DNA of 64,000 nt, from assembly GCF_023502205.1 (NCBI RefSeq), contig NZ_JAMFLG010000022.1:1-64000 (forward strand), read 5' to 3'. Position 1 is the first letter of the stretch; each line of letters starts with the position of its first letter. A model generated the notes under the pieces. It had not been told where the DNA came from. It ran no database searches and saw only the letters and a program-made list of their open reading frames with translations. Shown in pieces: positions 19,105 to 27,032 of the stretch. Source of the stretch: Aquiflexum sp. TKW24L (lineage in GTDB: Bacteria > Bacteroidota > Bacteroidia > Cytophagales > Cyclobacteriaceae). A program made the translations under genes and the position numbers.

Positions 19105-19476
19105 GTTTTCAAAGTGTTGATTTTTTCCTTCAATAATCTAGCCTGAATAAATCAAGTGTCAATCTTAATGTTCATTATTTTTTAAATGGGAAAGAATTTA
19201 TTAATGATATAAAAAAGTAATCAACCCTAACTAGGACTTCAAAGCCAATTTCTTTTGTTTATAGAGAAATTCAATGACAACTTCCAACCAAAATCAAACC
19301 TGAATCCATTTAAAGTGGCTATCGGCTCGAATTAATATCTATTATCTCCAATGGTGATATTTTATTTAAACCTTTGATGTGATGATTTTTTACCGTCACC
19401 ATAATCATTTGAACATTATATCAATAGAGTATCCTAAATAAATCTGAAGACCAAAATAAAAGATTTATCAAAACTT
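19105..19476. other. Gene-free AT-rich spacer
   Basis: This stretch lies between the start of glsA and the end of the next minus-strand gene. It is AT-rich. I see no coding frame, no convincing promoter element and only a weak AT hairpin (ATAAAAG with CTTTTAT, 19456-19480) that overlaps the stop of the upstream gene. Confidence 0.5.
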
Positions 19477-20868
19477 TTATCTCATTAATGTACTGATGGG
19501 AATTTTAAAACCTAGCTCAAGGTTAAAACCATTAAGATTTCCTGATTCTGAATAATCAATCCGCTGTCCATTGACTATTTCTTGAACATTTACAAAACCA
19601 ACTTCAGGGCTTCCGAAATTTTGTGAAAAGTTAAATGAAAGTATGCTGGAATTGAATAAAGGTATATCCATGAAAGCACCTGCCTGAAAAAACAGCTTCC
19701 CCCCGGATCTCTGAGTTGACGGTGTGGACAGCAGGACAGGTACGCGTTCATCATCCAATACCAAAGCACCTCTTTGGGTCACATACGTCCTTATAGTATT
19801 CAATGTCACGAAAGTAGCAGCCGAAACACCAAATCTCAGGCGGTTCTTTTCTCCTATATCCCAATGATATCTTGCCCGTAGTGGAATAGCCCTTGTCATC
19901 GGATCACTTAGGCTTATCAAACCAAAATTTTCAGTTTCTGTTTTTGTTTGACTCATCCAACTGGAGTAACCGGTTTCAAAGCTCCATTGACCTGAAGTGT
20001 ATCCAAATAGAAAACTGGTTGCCGGCCTAAATCTGGTGATCCCCGGAATGTCATTCTTTTCAAAATCAGGCTGAGATCTCAATAAGCTAGTAAGCATCAC
20101 ATAGGAACCATCTCCCCATGCAGCCATACGTTTTTCAGATTTTCGCTCTTTTTTGATTACTCTCCAGTCCTCCTTTTTTTCATGGCCTCTACGCCTGAAA
20201 TCTATTCCATACCCCAACACCAGCCCTGTATAAGTCCCTCTCCTCTGAACTACAGGATGGGAAGTTTCTTCAATCCAATTTAAATTTGACTCATTTAACA
20301 TCCCAAAGCCCTGATGATGTCTTAGCCCAAGTAAAAAATAATTGTTACCTGGAGTATTGAATTTCATTCCCACTTCTAAAGAACCAGAAGGCACTACATA
20401 AGTTGTATACTTAAAGTTTAATACTGAATCCTGAATTTTAATCCCGTAATCTCGTGAAAGATTTATCCCCAAGGAAGGCTGAACATAGAATTCATTTTCA
20501 CCCACCTCCCAAGTCTTCCTAAAACCTAAGCTATAATTCCTAAAAGCAAAACCTGCATTATTCCTCTGGGGTACATATAAAAATGAAGAACCTGAATTTT
20601 CTGGATTCAAAGTATACCCAAAAGGCGAGGAAGCAGCCCAAGATTGCAGGACAAATTGCCAGTTCTTATTGATATTGTATGATAATCCCAAACCAAAATT
20701 TACTCCAATGGGAGTTGTAAAATCCATGGAAGGCAAAGGATCATTTAAAAAGTTTTGATACCCTTGATTAGGAACAGTATACAGTTCAAGGTTGATCCTG
20801 CTTTGGGCATTTGCATGAAAAGGACACATCCACAAAAGCAAACTCATTGAAAGAAGTAGTTTTTTCAT
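19477..20868 (-). CDS. Uncharacterised outer-membrane barrel-like protein, paralogue 1
   Basis: No named family is recognised for this protein of about 463 residues. The start at 20868 gives a clean signal peptide (KKLLLSMSLLLWMCPFHANA, then QSRINLELY); the frame extends 17 residues upstream but that part is not signal-like. The rest alternates short amphipathic strands with aromatic residues (FVLQSWAAS, FYVQPSLGINLS, YFLLGLRHHQGFG) and ends NLELGFKIPI plus a short tail, which looks like a beta barrel. It is clearly homologous over its whole length to the gene at 21405-22805, sharing an NLELY start, a QPS-G segment and the near C-terminal QNFGSP-VG and NGF-LELG motifs. Confidence 0.75.
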   Translation of the reverse strand: MKKLLLSMSLLLWMCPFHANAQSRINLELYTVPNQGYQNFLNDPLPSMDFTTPIGVNFGLGLSYNINKNWQFVLQSWAASSPFGYTLNPENSGSSFLYVPQRNNAGFAFRNYSLGFRKTWEVGENEFYVQPSLGINLSRDYGIKIQDSVLNFKYTTYVVPSGSLEVGMKFNTPGNNYFLLGLRHHQGFGMLNESNLNWIEETSHPVVQRRGTYTGLVLGYGIDFRRRGHEKKEDWRVIKKERKSEKRMAAWGDGSYVMLTSLLRSQPDFEKNDIPGITRFRPATSFLFGYTSGQWSFETGYSSWMSQTKTETENFGLISLSDPMTRAIPLRARYHWDIGEKNRLRFGVSAATFVTLNTIRTYVTQRGALVLDDERVPVLLSTPSTQRSGGKLFFQAGAFMDIPLFNSSILSFNFSQNFGSPEVGFVNVQEIVNGQRIDYSESGNLNGFNLELGFKIPISTLMR

Positions 20869-21404
20869 TTTAGAAATATTTTGTGAACTGATCATTACAT
20901 TAAATATAAGACTTTTCAACTAACTTCTTTTACTATCTGGTTGTTAAAAAAAAAAAATAGATTTCATAGCAATTGGAGGCAATTTCTAATACACCATCTG
21001 CAACACTGGCCTTTTGCCACAATTCATTTCTTTCCAACCTGGTCGACAGCAGTTCTTCCTCATAATAACGCTGTGAAAAACCATTTAAAACAACTCCAAA
21101 AAACAATATTCCGTCAAATCCAAAATTTAATATCATCAATTGAGGTAGTGAAAATATAAAACATGGATTTATAACTGATTTTAGGATAAATTATTTTGGA
21201 AGAGTAAGAAAAATAAAACTTTAAGATTGGCTTTTCCATTAATCATACGCAATGATTCGGGTAGATTGAATTTCAATTTTTCACTTTGTTTAATGACTGA
21301 AAAACCATATAAATCAAATATGGCTTCATTCCGATGCATATCAGAATGAAGCCATGATCGAAAAAGAATATCTCTTTTCAGGCTAAAGAAGCGTGTCCCG
21401 GTTT
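20869..21404. other. Gene-free spacer between two paralogues
   Basis: This stretch separates the two barrel-like paralogues. It holds the hairpin at 21320-21355. Two opposite short frames of about 70 codons overlap around 20933-21159, with no homology, signal peptide or coding pattern, and I treat the stretch as non-coding. Confidence 0.5.
21320..21355 (-). terminator. Hairpin after paralogue 2, candidate terminator
   Basis: A perfect 12-bp stem (ATGGCTTCATTC at 21320-21331 with GAATGAAGCCAT at 21344-21355) lies 50 bp past the stop of the minus-strand gene 21405-22805. The sequence beyond it on the minus strand is AT-rich but has no immediate long T run, so it may be a processing or stability hairpin instead. 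Confidence 0.45.
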
Positions 21405-22805
21405 TTATTTTCTAAACAACACATTCAAAGGCAACTTATAACCCAATTCCAGCATAAAACCGTTCAGCGTGCCTGAACTCTCAAAGTTCACAGGCTGTCC
21501 ATTGACTTCCCCCGTTACATCCAACAATCCTACATCAGGACTGCCAAAATTCTGAGACACCTTAAAGTTCAACAAACTTGAATTGAAGATCGGGACTTCG
21601 GCAAAAATGCCCGCATTGAAAAATATAGCACCTTTTGGATCAGAAGGATTTGTTTTATATGTAAGATCAAATTCTCCATCAGGTCCAGTACCACCGTAAC
21701 CTCCTTCCCTGAGTCTTTCTCCATTGGTACCTAAAGTGTAAAATGCAGTGAAAGTAGGCCCAAATCGAAGTCTGTTTTTTTCACCCACCTGAAAGTCATA
21801 TTTGAGAGTCAAAGGAATAGCAGTCACCAAAAAGTTATTTGCAAGGTTCGAGTTGACATTTGTTCCAGCAACAGAAATATTGGTTTGGGCATTAAATCGT
21901 GTATACCCAGTTTCCACGCTCAAAGCCTTGAATCTATAGCCTGCCGCAAAAATACTTCCTCCCGAAATATGTGAAAACTCAAGATTTGGTTCTCTCTCCG
22001 ACTTAGGTCTAAAGCGGAGAAATCCTGAAAGCATGACGTAAGGGCCACTTTTCCAAGCCAGATCTCTTTTTTCATCTTTTCGGTCAGGACGGTTTGACCG
22101 GAATTGTTCCCTGCTGCTTTTATTGCCAAAGTTGATCCCATAACCCATAAATAAACCTGCATAGGAGCCTCTTCTTTTATCTTCTATTCTCAAATTTGTT
22201 GACGGATTATAGAAGCCATTAGTGTTTAACTGTCCAATACCTTGTTGGAACCTTGCACCGAAGACAACATAATTTTTCCTTGGCGTGTACAGTTTTATCC
22301 CGCCTTCAAGCCTGACATTACCAACAATGGCGGTCTGTTTTGGACTGTAGCCAACAAAGTAATTCGAATCATTTAAAATCATTTCACTGTAATTATTGAC
22401 AGTAAATCCTACGGAAGGCTGGGCAAAAAGCGCATATTTTTCTTTTTCCCAGTTATATCTTGCTCCAATACTATAATTTCCCAAAAGTTCTGATGACCTG
22501 CCTTTGATCTGGGGATTCGCATCTGGAAAATTGGGATACCAAGTAGTCATCCTTGAATTCCTCAATGCCTCAGCTTGTAACGATAATTGCCATGGGCCTT
22601 TGATCCTGTAAAGGATGTTGGCTCCAATATGGTAATCTAATGGTGTAGAGACTTTCAAATCGGAATTTTGAGGAAACTCTATTGCTTTGTTAAATGACTT
22701 AAGCGGTCCCCCATAGAGCTCCAGGTTCAGTTTCCCTTGGCCGTATGAATTTTGGATAATGGAAAAAAATAGCAGGATTGTATAATAATAGTATAATTTT
22801 CTCAT
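21405..22805 (-). CDS. Uncharacterised outer-membrane barrel-like protein, paralogue 2
   Basis: This protein of about 466 residues begins at ATG 22805, giving a signal peptide (RKLYYYYTILLFFSIIQNSYG, then QGKLNLELYG). Alternating strands with aromatic girdles (YALFAQPSVGFTVN, YVVFGARFQQGIGQLN, FMLELGYKLPLN) suggest a beta barrel. It is a full-length paralogue of 19477-20868, so the pair arose by duplication and the copies have diverged strongly. A TATCTTTG promoter-like element lies just upstream on the minus strand. Function is unknown; surface or porin-like roles are inference. Confidence 0.75.
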   Translation of the reverse strand: MRKLYYYYTILLFFSIIQNSYGQGKLNLELYGGPLKSFNKAIEFPQNSDLKVSTPLDYHIGANILYRIKGPWQLSLQAEALRNSRMTTWYPNFPDANPQIKGRSSELLGNYSIGARYNWEKEKYALFAQPSVGFTVNNYSEMILNDSNYFVGYSPKQTAIVGNVRLEGGIKLYTPRKNYVVFGARFQQGIGQLNTNGFYNPSTNLRIEDKRRGSYAGLFMGYGINFGNKSSREQFRSNRPDRKDEKRDLAWKSGPYVMLSGFLRFRPKSEREPNLEFSHISGGSIFAAGYRFKALSVETGYTRFNAQTNISVAGTNVNSNLANNFLVTAIPLTLKYDFQVGEKNRLRFGPTFTAFYTLGTNGERLREGGYGGTGPDGEFDLTYKTNPSDPKGAIFFNAGIFAEVPIFNSSLLNFKVSQNFGSPDVGLLDVTGEVNGQPVNFESSGTLNGFMLELGYKLPLNVLFRK

Positions 22806-22828
22806 AACAAAGTAGATTTTTATTATTT

Positions 22829-22836
22829 CAAAGATA
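22829..22836 (-). promoter_or_regulatory. Putative -7 element of paralogue 2
   Basis: On the minus strand this reads TATCTTTG, a match to the TAnnTTTG -7 element, about 24 bp before the ATG at 22805. The nearest TTTG upstream is spaced 27 bp away, longer than the usual 19-21, so support is partial. Confidence 0.35.
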
Positions 22837-22933
22837 GTTGGTTTCACTTAACCCTGTATAAGGCAAATACAAAATTTTGTTAAAATATTAGTTAATCAAT
22901 GTTAAACCACAAACGTCAATGAAATCAAAATAT

Positions 22934-22956
22934 TACATGCATAATTTTCTTATGTA
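22934..22956. promoter_or_regulatory. Candidate operator upstream of padR
   Basis: An inverted repeat TACAT-N13-ATGTA lies about 50-70 bp before the PadR-type regulator. PadR proteins often bind ATGT/ACAT-type palindromes and repress their own promoters, so this is a plausible autoregulatory site, but the surrounding DNA is AT-rich and the match could be chance. Confidence 0.25.
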
Positions 22957-23003
22957 TATAATTTTCTTTTATATTCGTTTTATATTCTGGATGCGATACG
23001 CAC

Positions 23004-23348
23004 ATGTCAAATAATAACCTGATCAAAGGAAGTCTACAAACCATAATCCTCAAACTGCTCGAGGAAAATGAAAGGATGTACGGTTATGAAATTACCCAAA
23101 AAGTCAAGGAACTGACCGCCGGGGAAATCAAAATCACGGAAGGTGCCCTCTATCCTGCCCTGCACAAGCTGGAAGCAGATGGATTGCTGACAACAGAGAT
23201 AGAACAAGTTGATAACAGGGTCCGAAAATACTACAGCCTGACTAAGGACGGGCAAAAGGAGGTCAACAGCAAAATGGCAGAGTTGCAGGGATTTGTAGAA
23301 AACCTCCAAAGAATCCTGAATCCCACTTGGAATCCGGGTTTGACCTGA
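23004..23348 (+). CDS. PadR-family transcriptional regulator
   Basis: This 114-residue protein is a short PadR winged-helix regulator. The N-terminal helix LIKGSLQTIILKLLEE, the MYGYEITQKV recognition region, TEGALYPALHKLEADGLL and the wing VRKYYSLTKDGQK are all typical, and the single C-terminal helix classes it as subfamily 2 (LmrR-like), without the long dimerisation domain. It begins a run of six same-strand genes; the five that follow are paralogous membrane proteins. PadR regulators are commonly paired with membrane sensors bearing a short helical N-terminal domain, so this one probably regulates, or is regulated through, the array. Confidence 0.93.
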   Translation: MSNNNLIKGSLQTIILKLLEENERMYGYEITQKVKELTAGEIKITEGALYPALHKLEADGLLTTEIEQVDNRVRKYYSLTKDGQKEVNSKMAELQGFVENLQRILNPTWNPGLT

Positions 23349-23408
23349 CTTTAAAAAGTGAAACACATTAGTTGAATAAAAAAAGTAAATCTAAAATCCA
23401 AATCCTTC

Positions 23409-23456
23409 GAGGTTTGAAATAAAACCTCAAAGGATCCAAAAGACCTCAAAGGTTCC
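23409..23456. repeat. AACCTCAAAGG repeats and hairpin between padR and the membrane array
   Basis: Two direct copies of ACCTCAAAGG followed by ATCC or TTCC (23424-23437, 23443-23456) are preceded by GAGGTTT (23409-23415), which can pair with AAACCTC (23422-23428). The element sits just before the ATG of the first membrane gene, where it could modulate read-through from padR. Confidence 0.55.
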
Positions 23457-23465
23457 ATACATAAA

Positions 23466-24146
23466 ATGCGAAACCTGACCGACATAGAATTGCAAACTAT
23501 CAAAGGCACCATTGTGAGAAAGGAGATTTCTTCGGCAGAAATCCTCATGGAGGTCTATGACCATTATGTCAGCCACCTGCAGGAATTTGGAGAGGACGAT
23601 TTTGATGATCAATTGGAAGAATTGGATGAAAAATTCACTTATGGATATTGTCATGCTTTGCAAGCCAAATTCAACAAAGACATCCGAAAAGAAATCGGTG
23701 TCCTCCAATGGAAAGTGGTCAAGAAGAATTTATGTTTATCGAGAATCCTCTACGTATTGGGCTTTATCATGATTGCTTTTTACTTGGGTTCGAATGTGAA
23801 AAACGAAAAAGAAGGAGCAATAATGATGGTTGCACCTTTACTGATCCTAACGGTTTTCCATATTTATTTCTTATTCAAATCAAGCAGAAGAATCAAAAAG
23901 ATGAAGGAAAGCATGAGTCAGGCAAGTTCGCTGCAATCTTCTTTATTTTATCCTTTTTCCGAAAGAATGTACTTGCCTGTAATTATGGCGTATTCCATTG
24001 TTTGGTTTGCGGACCTCATGTTTGATGTGCAGGTACTTTCAAACATAGCCCCCCAGATTGCTGCAACATTTTCAATCCTTCTTTTCATTTATGTGATTTC
24101 CCTGATGGAGGTCTGGAAAATCAAATCCAAAACATCCCTGATATGA
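23466..24146 (+). CDS. Four-helix membrane protein with DH-motif N-terminal domain (array member 1)
   Basis: I do not recognise a named family. The 226-residue protein starts with a helical, soluble domain of about 80 residues carrying EVYDHYVSH (D32-H33), the motif shared by all five array members. Four membrane helices follow (near 85-110, 115-140, 165-190, 195-215). The layout resembles HAAS-type (DUF1700-like) sensors that are encoded beside PadR regulators, but I infer this from architecture and context. Its end overlaps the next gene by ATGA. The array follows padR after a repeat-bearing gap of about 117 bp. Confidence 0.75.
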   Translation: MRNLTDIELQTIKGTIVRKEISSAEILMEVYDHYVSHLQEFGEDDFDDQLEELDEKFTYGYCHALQAKFNKDIRKEIGVLQWKVVKKNLCLSRILYVLGFIMIAFYLGSNVKNEKEGAIMMVAPLLILTVFHIYFLFKSSRRIKKMKESMSQASSLQSSLFYPFSERMYLPVIMAYSIVWFADLMFDVQVLSNIAPQIAATFSILLFIYVISLMEVWKIKSKTSLI

Positions 24147-24850
24147 AACTGAATGAGCAACAAATTAAAGAACTCCATTACCGCATCAATTCCAAACAGA
24201 TTCAATACACTGAGGTAAGAGATGAGGTATTGGACCATTATCAGACAGCTTTGGAGTTGGAACAAGAAAGGCCCTTTGAGGATGTTTTGGCTGAGCTCGA
24301 TAAAACTTTTACAATCACCTATTGTAAAGAAGTGGCTGAAAATTATATCAAAGAATTGAGATCGGAATATCCCTTCTTAATCAAAAGAAAGTTTTTAGAA
24401 ATGTTTGAGTGGCGAAGGTTACCCCTGACGCTGATCATTTTTTCATTGGGTTTATCCGTTCCTTATTTGCTTCCCGACCCAAAGAAATTGGTGCATCTGA
24501 CCAATGCATTTATCCTACTCATGTTTTCAATTGAATCCTTGATGATTGAATATTCCTATCCAAAAAAATCCTTCAAACACCATTACAGGACAGTGGACGA
24601 CCCTCCCAGATTGGCAAGATTGCAGAGCCGGTCACTTCGGGGATGGGGCATATTCCCTGCAGTTACAGCGATATTTCTGATGATTCCCCTATTTGTAATT
24701 TACTTAGGGAATCTTGAGGAGGGCTTTGCAGCTTATCTCTTCACTCCACCATACATATACAGTATCTGCTTTTTGACTGGTGTTATGGTACTCTTTCAGA
24801 TCGCCAATTTTGAAGTTTCCCGAGACCGTATGAAACCTTTTGTTCGATGA
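24143..24850 (+). CDS. Four-helix membrane protein with DH-motif N-terminal domain (array member 2)
   Basis: This 235-residue paralogue has the N-terminal helical domain with DEVLDHYQTALE (D31-H32), then EDVLAELDKTF and about 80 residues before the first membrane helix. Four hydrophobic segments follow (LPLTLIIFSLGLSVPYLL, HLTNAFILLMFSIESLMI, AVTAIFLMIPLFVIYLG, YSICFLTGVMVLFQIAN). The start ATG overlaps the previous stop and its own stop overlaps the next ATG, both as ATGA, so translation is coupled. Function is unknown. Confidence 0.75.
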   Translation: MKLNEQQIKELHYRINSKQIQYTEVRDEVLDHYQTALELEQERPFEDVLAELDKTFTITYCKEVAENYIKELRSEYPFLIKRKFLEMFEWRRLPLTLIIFSLGLSVPYLLPDPKKLVHLTNAFILLMFSIESLMIEYSYPKKSFKHHYRTVDDPPRLARLQSRSLRGWGIFPAVTAIFLMIPLFVIYLGNLEEGFAAYLFTPPYIYSICFLTGVMVLFQIANFEVSRDRMKPFVR

Positions 24851-25518
24851 AAAGAATCCTATTAGATACTGAAGTCCAGACCATCAAAGACCGGCTAAAC
24901 CGGTTGCAGATTGCTTATGTAGAAATATATGATGAGCTTTTGGATCACTATATTTCCTCATTGGAACAATTTCCTGCTTATGAATTTGACACAAAAAGGG
25001 AAGCTTTAGATGATGAGTTTGCTTGGTCTGTGGTAAGGGGTTTGGAAAAACAACTTTTGAATGTAGTCAGCAAGCAATTACAAAGTTCCCAAAGGGACGC
25101 CCTTAAAATTTGGAAAATGGATTTATTGAAAGTGCTGGGTATTTTTTCTTACGCTTTCTTTCTTCTGATCATTTACCATTTAATCAGTTTGGATGTTATG
25201 ATGATTTTCTCCTTTCTGCCCGTCTTGGGAATATTGGTGGCTCTACTTTATCATTCAGGCAATTACTTCTCTTTATCCCTTGACCCAAACTATCATAGAC
25301 CAAGAAATGTAATCCTTCAAGCAGCCTTGGGTAAATATGTACTGATCTTCAATTTCTTCAACGCTTTTTTTGTATTCACTTCAATTTTTCTTAACAACAT
25401 TGGTCTTGAAAGTTGGGCAATGGTCTTGATGATTTTTTATACAACTTTTATGAATATTTATGCCCTATCGCTTTATGGATCTATCAATCTCAAAAACTTA
25501 AAACTGATTAGATCATGA
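24847..25518 (+). CDS. Four-helix membrane protein with DH-motif N-terminal domain (array member 3)
   Basis: This 223-residue paralogue has the motif DELLDHYISSLE (D33-H34) in a helical N-terminal domain, then four membrane helices (FSYAFFLLIIYHLI, FSFLPVLGILVALLY, YVLIFNFFNAFFVFTSIFL, VLMIFYTTFMNIYALSL). It is joined to its neighbours by ATGA overlaps at both ends. The membrane part has little sequence in common with the other members, while the N-terminal domain is recognisable, as expected if the N-terminal part is the shared functional element. Confidence 0.75.
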   Translation: MKRILLDTEVQTIKDRLNRLQIAYVEIYDELLDHYISSLEQFPAYEFDTKREALDDEFAWSVVRGLEKQLLNVVSKQLQSSQRDALKIWKMDLLKVLGIFSYAFFLLIIYHLISLDVMMIFSFLPVLGILVALLYHSGNYFSLSLDPNYHRPRNVILQAALGKYVLIFNFFNAFFVFTSIFLNNIGLESWAMVLMIFYTTFMNIYALSLYGSINLKNLKLIRS

Positions 25519-26138
25519 AACTCTCCAAACCCCAGATCGAAAAGATAAACCAATCCATCAAAATGGGTATTTATTACCAAGACATTCGCTCAGAATTGGT
25601 GGATCACTTGGCCTCAGCCATTGAGCAGGAAATGGGAGATGGTGAGATTTCCTTCGAGTTGGCTTTGGATCAACAGCTTGCAAAGCTGAATCTTGACAAG
25701 TTCCAAAGACAGATTTTGCTCAGTCATCATTCTTCCGCATTCAAAAAATTATTTGCAGGTTGGCTCAATCCAGAGAATTTTGGGTTGGCCTTGCTTGCAT
25801 TCTGCGTGACCTATTTTCTGATCCATATCGGCTCGATAGAAGCAAGCCATACATATTCTACTTTCCTGCTTGTCATGATCACTGTCAATACGGCACCGTT
25901 TTTTTATAGACTTTTCACAAAGCCCATGCGCAATAGCAGTGAGTTTATGTCCGTCATCAATAGCATGTTTTTACTGTACATGTGCATGTCATTTTCTTTT
26001 GACCTCTTACTTGAATTTTCACCTATTCCAAAGCAAATCTTCATGCCTGCCTTTATGGGAATCTTAGCCGGACAACTGATCATCGGGATCAGGTTGGTCA
26101 GCAATACTTATGAAAAATTGAAACTTGCCAAACAATGA
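25515..26138 (+). CDS. Four-helix membrane protein with DH-motif N-terminal domain (array member 4)
   Basis: This 207-residue paralogue begins MKLSKPQIEK and has SELVDHLASAIE (D30-H31). Its first ten codons are nearly identical in DNA to those of member 5, which points to a recent duplication or gene conversion of this portion. Four hydrophobic helices follow (LALLAFCVTYFLIHIG, FLLVMITVNTAPFFYRLF, MFLLYMCMSFSFDLLL, GILAGQLIIGIRLV). It has ATGA overlaps on both sides. No function can be assigned. Confidence 0.75.
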   Translation: MKLSKPQIEKINQSIKMGIYYQDIRSELVDHLASAIEQEMGDGEISFELALDQQLAKLNLDKFQRQILLSHHSSAFKKLFAGWLNPENFGLALLAFCVTYFLIHIGSIEASHTYSTFLLVMITVNTAPFFYRLFTKPMRNSSEFMSVINSMFLLYMCMSFSFDLLLEFSPIPKQIFMPAFMGILAGQLIIGIRLVSNTYEKLKLAKQ

Positions 26139-26839
26139 AACTCACCAAACCCCAAATCGAGCAACTCAAAACCCTGATTTCCAAAAAAGGATATCCTGAA
26201 ATCGATGTCCAATATGAAATCCTGGACCATGTGGCCTGCAAGGTGGAAACAATGCTTGAAGAAAATCCGAAACTTAACATCGAGGAAGCCTTTCAAAAAG
26301 TCCATGCTTCTTTTGGGATTTTTGGATTCAGTGGATTGGAGGAATCTTATAAAAAGCTGATAGAAACCCGCCTGATGAAATATTTTTGGTTAGAATTAAG
26401 ATCAAATCTCATGAGCATCAACATAATGGTTCCTTTACTTTTGACTTTTTGTTATTTCCACAGTGCTTATGTTTTGGAGAAACATTTCAGTTTCGGTGAA
26501 GGAGGCCAACTGTTGATTGGGTTGGTATTCTTGGTTTTTGTGATGGTTTGGTGGTATTATTCCTTTGGCAGTGGATTCAAAAAATATAAAAACTATGCAT
26601 CATGGAGGGGAAACCAAGGGATATTGATGTTCACTTATCTTCCGCTTCAGTTTATGATACAGGGATACAAATATGTGGGGAACTTCAATTTGCTAGAGCC
26701 GTCAACTTTGAGTTTTTGGCAGGTTTTTGCGGTTCTGTTTGTTTTTGCCGGCCTGAACATCCTGACTGCCCTTCCCGGAGTTTTCTCAAAATCCCTAGCA
26801 GACACTAAAAAGTTGGGGGATGTTTATAGCTTAGTTTGA
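26135..26839 (+). CDS. Four-helix membrane protein with DH-motif N-terminal domain (array member 5)
   Basis: This 234-residue paralogue begins MKLTKPQIEQ with YEILDHVACKVE (D31-H32) and IEEAFQKVHASFG. Four membrane helices follow (IMVPLLLTFCYFHSAYVL, LIGLVFLVFVMVWWYYS, GILMFTYLPLQFMIQGYKY, FAVLFVFAGLNILTALPG). It closes the array: its start overlaps member 4 by ATGA and its end is followed by word-repeat DNA before typA. No enzymatic motif, DUF4097 domain or kinase domain is seen in any of the five. Confidence 0.75.
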   Translation: MKLTKPQIEQLKTLISKKGYPEIDVQYEILDHVACKVETMLEENPKLNIEEAFQKVHASFGIFGFSGLEESYKKLIETRLMKYFWLELRSNLMSINIMVPLLLTFCYFHSAYVLEKHFSFGEGGQLLIGLVFLVFVMVWWYYSFGSGFKKYKNYASWRGNQGILMFTYLPLQFMIQGYKYVGNFNLLEPSTLSFWQVFAVLFVFAGLNILTALPGVFSKSLADTKKLGDVYSLV

Positions 26840-26856
26840 TTTCGTAACAGCTTTTA

Positions 26857-26950
26857 ATCCGCACAACCTTAAAAACTTTTTAACCTTTACAACCTTCCAA
26901 CCCTTCCTAATTTTCCAATCTTCCAATTTTCCAATCTTCCAATCCCCACA
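26857..26950. repeat. TTCCAATC word repeats upstream of typA
   Basis: Successive variants of AACCTTTACAACCTTCCAA and four or five TTCCAATC/TTCCAATT words fill most of the gap before typA. A close relative, with the same word order, is at 30904-30984 before the end of the isocitrate dehydrogenase gene. Confidence 0.75.
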
Positions 26951-27004
26951 TTAACTTTTCATTTCCTTTTTGAAGTGTATCAAGAGTAAACCAAATTTTC
27001 TTTC

Positions 27005-27012
27005 TACCTTTG
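27005..27012 (+). promoter_or_regulatory. Putative -7 element of typA
   Basis: TACCTTTG matches the Bacteroidota -7 consensus and lies 20 bp before the typA ATG. No TTTG is present at the expected -33 distance, so confidence is moderate. Confidence 0.4.
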
Positions 27013-27032
27013 CACCCTAATTCAATTTTACA

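Noticed and set aside
20933-21159. Two opposite short frames (about 70 codons each) between the barrel-like paralogues
   Set aside because: They overlap each other on opposite strands, have no signal peptide, no recognisable homology and no preceding leader; the region looks like AT-rich spacer.
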